From a virus, in IMG/VR virus record IMGVR_UViG_3300044985_000285, positions 1 to 20,686 of that record: DNA of 20,686 bases; one strand, given 5' to 3'. A model generated the notes under the pieces. The model saw nothing but the letters and a program-made list of their open reading frames with translations. It did not search any database and was not told the origin of the DNA. The translations under genes were made by a program, and so were the position numbers. Below are positions 12,163 through 19,063 of this stretch, piece after piece. Position 1 is the first letter of the stretch. The number at the start of each line of letters is the position of its first letter.

Positions 12163-13122
12163 TCAGTCCTCCAGACTGTCTAGGGTCTTCTTCCATCGAT
12201 GCTTCATCTTGCGCTCAAAATCCAGATACCACTCCACCTCACTGCGCAGGTTCACGCTCCCCCCACGCAAGCCCGGGTTTGCCCCACCGAGGCTCTTCCA
12301 GTTCCCCCACGCCGCGGGACCCTGCTCCCAAGAGGTGGAATCACAGCTATGGAAGGGGACGGCCATGAGCACGTTGGTAGCCATGACCCCAAAGCCGTGG
12401 ATCTTCTTGGGCCACACACGGGCAAAACACTGTCGCACCCAGGCTTCGAGACTCTTGGGGTTCTGCCCAACCATGCCCCCGAGTGCGATCTTCGGATAGG
12501 TCTCTGCGAGGTGCATCAGCGCATCTTCCGGCGCTCCGTAGTGGAAGGTCGGGATAGCCTCTACCCCCTGCTTCCACATCTCCTCCGTGTTGGCCAGCGT
12601 ACCTTTCCAATCCCCGATCACGTCCAGGGAATACACTTCCGTGAGTAGTGGGTCGGATGCGAGCTTCTGTTTACAGCAGTCGATATAGTCCTGGAGCACA
12701 ATGGGCTTCCCGCTGTTCTCCGCGGTGAACGCCCCGCTATCCATCACCCAATCTCGGAAATGAAGGTGCTTTCTCATGCTCTCGAATCCGTTCAAGTAGA
12801 CATAGGAAACGAGCAGTGCAGGCGCGGGGTCTTGGGAGAGCCCCTTCTTGATTGCTTCCGGGGGTCCACACAAGGCCAGCCGCAGGTTCGTCATCTCTTC
12901 CTCTCCGATATGTTCATGCAACTCCTCCACGCTGGCTGGTTCCAGGCTCGGATCTTCCAGACGTGCACGCGCGTGCACAGATCCGAATGCCCGCATGTGC
13001 TTCAGGGGGTTGCGGAACCCTGAAACCAGCCGCATGTCTGTCACCTCAGTTTCCCCTCCCAGCGTCTTCACGATCCGCGGGTGCGCGTTGTTGTGCGCGA
13101 TTGCGAGTCGCAAGGTCGTCAC
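12163..13122 (-). CDS. dpdA: DpdA-like DNA deazaguanine transglycosylase
   Basis: A TGT-superfamily enzyme expected to exchange guanine in DNA for a 7-deazaguanine base. The catalytic core follows the tRNA-guanine transglycosylase pattern: DWVMDSGAFT (Asp128, compare DSGGF of TGT), VYSLDVIGDW (Asp167), IALGGMVGQNP (compare GGLAVGE) and FHSCDSTSW (Asp261). Numbering uses GTG 13122, which overlaps the ParB stop in a GTGA arrangement and gives 319 residues. ATG 12894, with GGAGAGGAAGAG before it, would give 243 residues starting just before the first barrel strand (MTNLRLALCGPPEAIKKGL), so the true start is uncertain. It lies two bases upstream of gat-queC. The family call rests on core motifs plus the complete preQ0 operon next to it. 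Confidence 0.88.
   Translation of the reverse strand: MTTLRLAIAHNNAHPRIVKTLGGETEVTDMRLVSGFRNPLKHMRAFGSVHARARLEDPSLEPASVEELHEHIGEEEMTNLRLALCGPPEAIKKGLSQDPAPALLVSYVYLNGFESMRKHLHFRDWVMDSGAFTAENSGKPIVLQDYIDCCKQKLASDPLLTEVYSLDVIGDWKGTLANTEEMWKQGVEAIPTFHYGAPEDALMHLAETYPKIALGGMVGQNPKSLEAWVRQCFARVWPKKIHGFGVMATNVLMAVPFHSCDSTSWEQGPAAWGNWKSLGGANPGLRGGSVNLRSEVEWYLDFERKMKHRWKKTLDSLED
12963..12978. repeat. 16-bp palindrome GTGCACGCGCGTGCAC, copy 1
   Basis: A perfect palindrome of alternating purine and pyrimidine bases inside the 5' part of dpdA. An identical copy lies at 16763-16778 in the MuF gene, in a different codon register. A related palindrome, GCGCACGCGCGTGCGC, lies at 6768-6783 in terL. Confidence 0.6.
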
Positions 13123-13733
13123 TTCGTTTTCTGGTTCCCCCACTCTGCACACAGTTGGGTGAGGGCTTCCGCGTGCGAAAGCTTCTGCTGGTGTACGAGT
13201 TGAAAGCTCGTAAGCATATCCTTGACGGTGGACCACTGATCGGCACTGAAGCTGACCACATGGGCGCTTCCCTCATCCTTGTCGGGGAGATCGGTTTTCT
13301 CGTCTGGGGAGAAGTCCGCTTGAAGCAGGATTTCCAGTTCATGTCCCTGCCACCCCAATTCAGTGAAGTCAATCCCCTCCTCTTGCAGGTCCAGGAACTC
13401 CTCGGTCACCCGGCTGTAGTCCCACCCGCTGAGTTCGGCCAGTCTATTATCTGCGAGGCGATACGCCTTCGCTTGCCCTTCGGAGAGGTGATCCAGACGT
13501 ACCACGGGGACGGTCTTCATCCCCAATTCGGAAGCTGCCAATAGGCGGCCATGCCCCGCGAGAAGGACCCCCTGCTTGTCCACCAGGACGGGGTTGTTGA
13601 ATCCGAACCGCTCTATGCTGCGAGCGATGGCATGTACCTGCACTTCATCATGGATCTTGGCGTTCTGCGCATAGGGGACCAGCCCCTCCACGGGTAACTG
13701 CTCCACCTGCTTTGCTCCATCGGTCACTGCCAC
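13119..13733 (-). CDS. ParB/Srx-fold nuclease-like protein
   Basis: A 204-residue protein with a GTG start at 13733. The N-terminal half is a ParB N-terminal domain: VEGLVPYAQNAKIHDEVQV, IARSIERFGFNNPVLVDKQG, then the signature LLAGHGRLLAASELG (GHGR at 60-63) and KAYRLADNRLAEL. Such solitary ParB-like proteins are frequent beside phage terminase and head genes, often with nuclease or NTP-binding activity; true plasmid-style partitioning would need a CTP-binding protein with a helix-turn-helix, which is not evident here. The C-terminal 80 residues are unassigned (SFSADQWSTVKDMLTSFQL). It overlaps dpdA (GTGA) and may bind DNA connected with modification or packaging (inference). Confidence 0.88.
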   Translation of the reverse strand: MAVTDGAKQVEQLPVEGLVPYAQNAKIHDEVQVHAIARSIERFGFNNPVLVDKQGVLLAGHGRLLAASELGMKTVPVVRLDHLSEGQAKAYRLADNRLAELSGWDYSRVTEEFLDLQEEGIDFTELGWQGHELEILLQADFSPDEKTDLPDKDEGSAHVVSFSADQWSTVKDMLTSFQLVHQQKLSHAEALTQLCAEWGNQKTK

Positions 13734-13837
13734 CCTGATCCCCTTTTTATAAAAGGACCACTTCGGTCGCAGGCGCTCATCACAAGATACTGGATCTGTT
13801 TGCCGCGGAGTCCGCCACGGTGCGCCTTGCCCTTCAT
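13724..13837 (-). CDS. Possible 37-residue basic peptide upstream of the ParB-like gene
   Basis: A short frame from ATG 13837 to TGA 13724-13726, overlapping the ParB GTG start by ten bases. It reads as a plausible basic peptide (MKGKAHRGGLRGKQIQYLVM start, FIKRGSGWQ end), and such overlap is typical of this genome. The Shine-Dalgarno is weak (GAGGGT) and partly in a small hairpin (13842-13858, CCGAC/GTCGG). It may be a true gene, a translated leader coupling to the ParB-like gene, or chance. Confidence 0.35.
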   Translation of the reverse strand: MKGKAHRGGLRGKQIQYLVMSACDRSGPFIKRGSGWQ

Positions 13838-14127
13838 GGCCCCGACCCTCTCAGTCGGTTTCAGGCATCGTACCTCGGGGGGAGGTTGGGTGCAACGAGG
13901 AGGAGGGGGGACACGTTATTTTGGATTTCTGAAACTATTTTAGAAATCCCTGTAACGCCCCCCAATATCAGGGAATTGGATTATCGATAATGAGGGATGA
14001 TAAACCTGGGGTGTCGAGGAAATGTGTAGAGGGGGGATCGCAACGTGGGGGGTGAACCCAGGAGGAGCCTTACCTATGATTGGGATAGGCGGTGTCCTTG
14101 CCAGGTAGTCCCCCACGCTGCGACAAA
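13838..14127. other. Non-coding region with AT-rich dyads and G-runs
   Basis: No convincing gene on either strand in 290 bases. Visible structure: an 8-bp inverted repeat GGATTTCT/AGAAATCC with an 11-base centre (13923-13930 and 13942-13949); the 12-bp palindrome ATTATCGATAAT (13980-13991); runs of G on the plus strand (13877-13882, 13888-13890, 13905-13910); and on the minus strand a weak promoter-like pair TTGGGG-N17-TAAAAT overlapping the first dyad. It is the only sizeable gap in the right half of the window, upstream of the ParB and modification operon, so it probably holds that operon's promoter. Confidence 0.5.
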
Positions 14128-14508
14128 TCATTCCAGGATCTCTTTCTCCAGGTAGTCCCCCCTCCCGGGTGTGGCTGTAGCTGTGTCCGCGGCTGCGTAC
14201 TGCTTCCCATAGTCTGGAACCGCGAGGCTGTAGATTTGGTCCAGGCGTTCCGCGCAGCATGTGGGACAGACGATGCGCTCGTCCTTCCCCGGGCATCCCC
14301 CGCGAATGAGCATTTGGGGTCCCCCGCAGTGCACACACGTTTCCTTCACCCTCCCCCTGGACACGTACTGCACCCACGCGCGTACCTTCTCGTTCACATC
14401 CTGCGCAACCTTCTCGGGCACTGCAACGTAGAGCGAAGTCAGTGCAGCCTTCCCCATCTCCTCCGGGGTTAGCGGTACCTTGATCTCGTTGTCTGCTTCC
14501 TGATCCAT
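14128..14508 (-). CDS. Zinc-finger-like hypothetical protein
   Basis: A 126-residue protein, ATG at 14508, one-base overlap with the upstream TGA and an AAGGAGGGG Shine-Dalgarno. After a helical N-terminal half (TPEEMGKAALTSLYVAVPEK, DVNEKVRAWVQYV) it has CVHCGG (about 59-64) and a second set C-x6-VCPTCC (about 73-85), a treble-clef or zinc-ribbon arrangement, then AERLDQIYSLAVPDY. No catalytic signature is seen. A 14-base piece of its 3' end (CCAGGTAGTCCCCC on the plus strand, near 14151) is repeated just beyond the stop near 14100. Confidence 0.7.
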   Translation of the reverse strand: MDQEADNEIKVPLTPEEMGKAALTSLYVAVPEKVAQDVNEKVRAWVQYVSRGRVKETCVHCGGPQMLIRGGCPGKDERIVCPTCCAERLDQIYSLAVPDYGKQYAAADTATATPGRGDYLEKEILE

Positions 14509-14771
14509 CACCCCTCCTTAGGCTTGTTCGCGTAATACCGCTCGCGCTCCTCCCGCATCATCTTCTGCTTGTGTGCGTGATCGTAGTCAGACCCCCTCCT
14601 CCCCGGGGCTTTGAAGATCTGGTTATGGTGAAGTTCCTTTTCATTCTTGCAATGGCGTCCGGGGGGTACCCCCACCCACTTCCCGAAGATCACCCGGCAG
14701 TGGGGACACTCCACGAACACTGCGCGTCGGTCTAGTTTCCGCCGATGCTTGTCGTCCGCAGTGCGGTCCAC
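14508..14771 (-). CDS. Small basic protein with cysteine/histidine motif
   Basis: An 87-residue protein. GTG at 14771 is chosen because AGGAGGAGGTGAC lies directly before it; the ATG at 14807 has no ribosome site. CPHC (about 23-26) and a later PGRHC...HH (about 38-48) could form one zinc site. The C-terminal third is strongly basic and helical (HAHKQKMMREERERYYANKP). Nucleic-acid binding is plausible but not shown. It shares a one-base overlap with the next gene. Confidence 0.65.
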   Translation of the reverse strand: MDRTADDKHRRKLDRRAVFVECPHCRVIFGKWVGVPPGRHCKNEKELHHNQIFKAPGRRGSDYDHAHKQKMMREERERYYANKPKEG

Positions 14772-14810
14772 GTCACCTCCTCCTGAGGATAGGCCCCACA
14801 TTAACATGAA

Positions 14811-15269
14811 TCACTTCTTGCTCCAATCCTCTACCCACGTGTGAGGACAACGGGTGCACCTTCGCCCCACACGGGACATCGAGGGAGTGGAGAACGTAGT
14901 CTCCGCGTCATGCCCATGCTCCTGACACAGGCTCTTTTTCTTGCTCTCATGCCGAGGAGGAGTGGTCCGCGTTGCAAACAGTGTCTTCTCATCGCTATTG
15001 AGTTGGAAGGACTCTCGCCTGCGCGTCTGGTCCCTGGCTTCCAGGGTCTCCGGGGATACCTTGCGCTTCTCGACGCACGTGTACGTGGCCGTGATGCGTG
15101 CGGCCCATCGGGGTCCCACCCCAGGGAGGTCCCTGAGGGTCCCGTCTCTCACTTTACTGTGTACGGCTTCACAGGTATAGAGACCAGCCCTCTTGAGCTT
15201 GTTCTCCATACCAGCCGGTAAGTGGGCGGGAATAATGTAGTGCAGGGTCTTCAGAATAGGGGGAGACAT
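14811..15269 (-). CDS. Helix-hairpin-helix protein with C-terminal zinc motif
   Basis: A 152-residue protein starting MSPPILKTLHYIIPAHLPAG at ATG 15269, which overlaps the upstream TGA by one base; no strong Shine-Dalgarno. Residues about 24-66 (KLKRAGLYTCEAV, then GTLRDLPGVGPRWAARITATY) carry a clear helix-hairpin-helix LPGVGP motif, a non-sequence-specific DNA-binding element. The tail holds C-x-E-H-G-H and RRCTRCPHTWVEDW, a likely zinc ribbon. The middle is basic. This should be a DNA-binding accessory protein; its exact role is unknown. Confidence 0.75.
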   Translation of the reverse strand: MSPPILKTLHYIIPAHLPAGMENKLKRAGLYTCEAVHSKVRDGTLRDLPGVGPRWAARITATYTCVEKRKVSPETLEARDQTRRRESFQLNSDEKTLFATRTTPPRHESKKKSLCQEHGHDAETTFSTPSMSRVGRRCTRCPHTWVEDWSKK

Positions 15270-15532
15270 CAAGCATTCTGCAACTTACGGACGGCTGCGT
15301 TGAATTGCTTCTTCGTCACTTGCTCCGTGCCACTCTCCGAGAAGGAACCGGAACCTTCCACAGGAACCCCAGTGGACAACCCCACGACATCATTCCAGCT
15401 CGCCGCCGCATGAGTCATCTTCTTTTTCTTGAAGTCCCAGCCGAGGAGAAGCGCACCCCCGCTCTCGGTCTTCTCGAAAGACACGGGCTTTTCACCCACA
15501 ATGAAATACAGAGGGAGGTTGAGTCCCATCAT
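15269..15532 (-). CDS. Small protein coupled to the MuF-RelA/SpoT gene; possible immunity partner
   Basis: An 87-residue protein starting at ATG 15532 in an ATGA overlap with the MuF gene and behind a GGAGG Shine-Dalgarno. Text includes LPLYFIVGEKPVSFEKTESG, LLLGWDFKKKKMTHAAASW and a C-terminal helix VTKKQFNAAVRKLQNA. No homologous family is recognised. Polymorphic-toxin MuF genes are often followed by a small immunity gene, and the tight coupling fits that, but a structural or chaperone role is equally possible. Confidence 0.7.
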   Translation of the reverse strand: MMGLNLPLYFIVGEKPVSFEKTESGGALLLGWDFKKKKMTHAAASWNDVVGLSTGVPVEGSGSFSESGTEQVTKKQFNAAVRKLQNA

Positions 15533-17133
15533 GTGCCTCCTAGTATTTCGGCCATCACTGCTCCGTAGGATACCTGTTGGATAGACACTAGATCGTCGAT
15601 CTCTCTCAGCTCCAGCAAGGTAAGCTCTCGTCCGTCAATTTGGGCCTGATCGCTAATCGTCCGCTGCCTCTCGTACAAGAGGTGATTCAGCTCTTTGGTG
15701 TTCCTCATACTGGACACATGTAGTTGAAGCTCCACCACATGCCCTCCTGGCATTTCCACCCCGAGGATGATGTCCCTATACCCTTCCGGGGTGGGGTTAA
15801 AGAAGCGATCGTTGATTCGCACAATACTGAGCACAGTGTCCGTGAGGTAGTCAAGTGTTGCGTACACTCCCTCCAGGGTATTGAACTCCAACGTCGCGCG
15901 AGAGATGTCAGTGATACCCGCAAAATCTCCACCATACCGGGCCTCCGCCTTCTCAATAACCCGAGCCCTGCTCTTGAGACCATCGACGGGGAACACTGCG
16001 GTCCCACCCGTGTCATCCGCGGCCTCTGAAACGGCTTGCTTAAATATCGGATCGATTTCCGCGGCCTGTTCATACAAGACATCCAAATCATCTGTGTTCT
16101 GCTTCGCTTTCGATCCTGTGAGGTCACTGGCCACCCCTTGTGAAATGGCTTCGTACTCCGAGGGGATCTCATTCACCACGGACTCTACAGGGGCCAAGGC
16201 CGGGTCCGCAGGGGCCGTGAACTTCGAGAAGCCCACTACCTCTACGCTATGCACGGTTCCCACGGGTACAAGGATTCCCCTGCACAGAGGGTGATAGGGT
16301 GGCGTGTCCCAACCCATATCCGCGAGATGTTGGTCTGTCATCCCCGCGAGGTTCCGCAAGCCCTGCTTCGATTGATTCGGAAACGGGGCTGCGCCCTTCA
16401 GTTCATCCCCTGTCATTTGGAGTTGTTGGAACAAGCGCCGTTCAGCCTGCTCCACACTGAAGGTCTTACCGTGCATCCCACGACACACAGGACACGTCCG
16501 GTTATCCATCACTTCACTGACTTGGAAGGTGGTAACGCCGGTCTCTATGGCCTCGGCCACATAACCATACGATACAAGGCGAGAAGTTGCGAGGTTCGCC
16601 CCCGCATCCATCAACCCACTACCCGTCCCCATCACCGCGGCATTCATCTGCCGAGCCAGCTCTTGATCGGCCACCTTGTAGAGCGTGTCGAAGACAATAC
16701 TCCCGTCCTCAATCTCGCCCTCCTGCTCCTGCCGCTCCCGCTCAGCCATCTGGGACACGACCGTGCACGCGCGTGCACTTATTGCCTTCTGACTGGCGAC
16801 GACGATGGTTTGCAGTTGGATCACCGCGAGGTCTACGGCCTTGGGGATCTCCCCTCTCTTGAAGAGGTCGGTACTGCGCACGGTCCCGCGAAATAGCCCC
16901 GCACCCAAGAGCATCGCTTGGAGGAAATGGGTCTCCAGCTTGGGACGTACCTTCTTCGCGACGGTGACCGTATCAATGCCCTGATTGGCCACCTTCTCCG
17001 CTTCCGCGAAGTCCCCACCCACAACCAAGGTTTCTAGTTCCTTGACGGTCTCTTTGTTGGCCTTTGCGAATTCGGTTTTTAGAGCACGCTGGAGAGATGC
17101 TTCCAGAGTGAGGAATGATTCAACGCTCGGCAC
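15529..17133 (-). CDS. MuF-type minor head protein with C-terminal RelA/SpoT-like domain
   Basis: A 534-residue two-part protein. GTG 17133 is chosen: it lies just after the portal stop with AGGAAG upstream, whereas ATG 17208 would overlap the portal by 74 bases and add a basic stretch that looks like shadow translation. The middle is the phage Mu F/SPP1 gp7 minor head domain, with VMDNRTCPVCRGMHGKTF (about 208-225) and PPYHPLCRGILVPVG (about 278-292). From about residue 363 the protein matches a RelA/SpoT nucleotide synthetase: LKSRARVIEKAEARYGGD, ITDISRATLEF (DxxR), GYRDIILGV, VVELQLH (E-x-Q) and NHLLYERQR. MuF proteins carrying C-terminal toxin domains are known; enzymatic activity here is inferred. 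Confidence 0.87.
   Translation of the reverse strand: MPSVESFLTLEASLQRALKTEFAKANKETVKELETLVVGGDFAEAEKVANQGIDTVTVAKKVRPKLETHFLQAMLLGAGLFRGTVRSTDLFKRGEIPKAVDLAVIQLQTIVVASQKAISARACTVVSQMAERERQEQEGEIEDGSIVFDTLYKVADQELARQMNAAVMGTGSGLMDAGANLATSRLVSYGYVAEAIETGVTTFQVSEVMDNRTCPVCRGMHGKTFSVEQAERRLFQQLQMTGDELKGAAPFPNQSKQGLRNLAGMTDQHLADMGWDTPPYHPLCRGILVPVGTVHSVEVVGFSKFTAPADPALAPVESVVNEIPSEYEAISQGVASDLTGSKAKQNTDDLDVLYEQAAEIDPIFKQAVSEAADDTGGTAVFPVDGLKSRARVIEKAEARYGGDFAGITDISRATLEFNTLEGVYATLDYLTDTVLSIVRINDRFFNPTPEGYRDIILGVEMPGGHVVELQLHVSSMRNTKELNHLLYERQRTISDQAQIDGRELTLLELREIDDLVSIQQVSYGAVMAEILGGT
16763..16778. repeat. 16-bp palindrome GTGCACGCGCGTGCAC, copy 2
   Basis: Exact second copy of the palindrome at 12963-12978. 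In this gene it encodes part of SARACT, whereas in dpdA it encodes part of VHARA, so the identity is not explained by shared protein sequence. Confidence 0.6.
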
Positions 17134-17134
17134 A

Positions 17135-19012
17135 TCAGTCTTCCTGCGAGTGTTGGGCCACCAAGGCAAACGCACACGAAGCCAACTCCGCAGCCCCCGA
17201 CGGGTCATTAGCCAGCTCAGGGAACATTTCCAGAGTGAGCATCGCGCGGAACATGGTGCGCTCCGATGAAGTCATCGAGTTGATCTGCGTCAGGAGGTTG
17301 GCGTATGCAGCACTGTGCTCCCCTGCTGCATCGATACCGTTCTCCAGCAACCCACTCGCTTCCTGGGCTATGGACGCCAGGCCCGTCGTGATGCCCCCAG
17401 CCTTCGCCATATTCATCACCGGGGAAGGTCCACCAGGGGCAGGCTGCTCCCCGGGCACCGCGTTGGGAACCACACCTTCCGCGGGTGGCGTAGTCCCGCC
17501 TCCGTTCATAGCGGCCAGCCTGTCAAGATTGTCCTGACGATCCCGCTCCTTGTCTTCCTCGTCCTTCTGGATCTTATCCTCATCGAGCACGAGGGAGAGG
17601 TTCGTGATCTGGTTGATTGTCTCGACCAGCGATTTCGGTGTGATCTTCTCGGCCACGGTTCCGATCGCATCGAGCTGTTGTGCTGTATCCCGGACACTCA
17701 GGGGCAGGGACTTGTACTTGAGACCCTCTGCGCCGATTAGCTCGGGCATGAGCACGAGATTGATCTTCTCGTCGAACTCTTCCCGCTCGGGTTGGAATAC
17801 CTGCGCTTCCGCCACCGTGTAGGAAGCGAACGCGGTTGCGAAGCTGAAGTCCTGCGCGTTGCCTGTGAAGATCGGGGGAAGCCTGAATGCACGTCGCACG
17901 CGCTCATCACACGCGGCCCCGTACTTCTCGAACATGCTGTCTTGCTGTCGCTCGGCCCCGAACCGCTCCACGGTAACCCGAACGCTCTGGTTGCTTTCCA
18001 CGTCTCCGGTTGCGGCAAATGCTTCCAGAATCGCCGCAGAATGTCGGGCCTCTCCAGTAGACATGAAGTGATCGCGCAGTGCACGTTCGGCGTCCGCCGC
18101 GAGCTTCCCACCTTGCACGATCAGAAGGAGTGGAGGGACGCCTCCTGAATCGAAGAACTGAAGATTGAATTCTTCAGCCTTGCGGGAGCCCGTGACGGAC
18201 GGAGAGTTCGACCACCAACGGGGCAATCCGTAGGGGGTGTCCACATCGTCGATCGCTGTGAAGTGAATGATCTCAGTTGCACGATCAGCGATGTCCACGC
18301 GCTCACCGTCCCGATCAGGCCCACCCTCAGACCACTTACCCGTCTTCTTATTCAAGTCCCGGGTAGCCTGGAAATCTTTGAAATAGATCAGCTTGCCCAC
18401 AAGAATCTGGGCGTACCTGCGCTCCCGCACTTCACAGGTCAAATCCGTGTCTTCCCCATTGCGCAGCACCGTCTTGACGACTTCGACAGGATCATCCAAT
18501 CGGATCATCCGCATGTCCACGGAGTCCAAACGACGCGCACCCCGGATCTCATCCTTGGCGTTGCGGATCACTTCCATGTATCCGTTGCCCGTTTCCTCTT
18601 CGTCCAACCGAATGCTCTTGCGCACGGTGGTGAACGAGACTCCAGGCCACGGCTCGTCAAAGAAGTCTTCCACCCCTTCCGTGGCTACTTCCTCTTCCTC
18701 GGTCTCCTCTTCCGCCTCTTCGATGGGAACAATCTCCCACCCAGTGCCATCGATGTTCGTGGCATAGGCGTCAATGAGCGGTCGAAGGATGCTGTTGCGC
18801 TGAACGAGAAGTCTCAGGTCCCGCGGGTCTATCGGCGGTTGAATCGTGGTAGGGCCATCCGCGCCCGCGGTAGTTTCAAGAGCCTGAAACCGATCTTCCT
18901 TGGGACCTGCATCTGACTGAACAAGGTCCTCGGCCTTCATCACCGAATTGATAAAGAAGATGCGGGGCTCGGGGGCCGGAGCCGCTTCCGGGGGACTCTC
19001 GTTCTCTGCCAT
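17135..19012 (-). CDS. Phage portal protein, PBSX family
   Basis: A 625-residue portal, the dodecameric ring at one capsid vertex through which DNA is packaged. Family landmarks are RDLRLLVQRNSILRPLIDAY (64-83) with NIDGTGWEI, TPYGLPRWWSNSPSVTGSRK (259-278), EEFNLQFFDSGGVPPLLLIV (280-299), and a C-terminal third of long helices. An acidic insert (EEAEEETEEEEVATEGVEDF, 98-117) is notable. ATG 19012 follows GAGGAACCCTGC. The Asp/Pro-rich tail (residues 490-540, GGGTTPPAEGVVPN and so on) looks disordered. The MuF gene follows after one base, the usual portal-MuF pairing, but no terminase precedes it. Confidence 0.93.
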   Translation of the reverse strand: MAENESPPEAAPAPEPRIFFINSVMKAEDLVQSDAGPKEDRFQALETTAGADGPTTIQPPIDPRDLRLLVQRNSILRPLIDAYATNIDGTGWEIVPIEEAEEETEEEEVATEGVEDFFDEPWPGVSFTTVRKSIRLDEEETGNGYMEVIRNAKDEIRGARRLDSVDMRMIRLDDPVEVVKTVLRNGEDTDLTCEVRERRYAQILVGKLIYFKDFQATRDLNKKTGKWSEGGPDRDGERVDIADRATEIIHFTAIDDVDTPYGLPRWWSNSPSVTGSRKAEEFNLQFFDSGGVPPLLLIVQGGKLAADAERALRDHFMSTGEARHSAAILEAFAATGDVESNQSVRVTVERFGAERQQDSMFEKYGAACDERVRRAFRLPPIFTGNAQDFSFATAFASYTVAEAQVFQPEREEFDEKINLVLMPELIGAEGLKYKSLPLSVRDTAQQLDAIGTVAEKITPKSLVETINQITNLSLVLDEDKIQKDEEDKERDRQDNLDRLAAMNGGGTTPPAEGVVPNAVPGEQPAPGGPSPVMNMAKAGGITTGLASIAQEASGLLENGIDAAGEHSAAYANLLTQINSMTSSERTMFRAMLTLEMFPELANDPSGAAELASCAFALVAQHSQED

Positions 19013-19063
19013 GCAGGGTTCCTCGCAGGGGGTTCCGACCCGTGTAGACTACCGAATATGCCT

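Noticed and set aside
12161-12196. Gat-QueC start at ATG 12196
   Set aside because: It would bury the catalytic cysteine that must follow the initiator Met; GTG 12160 gives Met-Cys and a proper Shine-Dalgarno.
13746-13777. Hairpin GACC/GGTC followed by CCTTTT as a rho-independent terminator
   Set aside because: Only a 4-bp stem with a short, interrupted U-run, and it would lie directly before the ParB-like start.
14076-14108. Ten-codon plus-strand frame (MIGIGGVLAR) behind an AGGAGG sequence
   Set aside because: Too short, on the opposite strand to every credible gene, and the AGGAGG can be chance in a G-rich stretch.
13940-14377. 145-residue minus-strand frame overlapping the zinc-finger gene
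   Set aside because: Composition is Pro/Arg/Gly-rich shadow text, and the alternative frame (14128-14508) has a Shine-Dalgarno, coupled start and cysteine motif.
17134-17208. Extended N-terminus of the MuF protein from ATG 17208
   Set aside because: It would overlap the portal by 74 bases, lacks a ribosome site and encodes an Arg/Trp-rich shadow; GTG 17133 is better supported.
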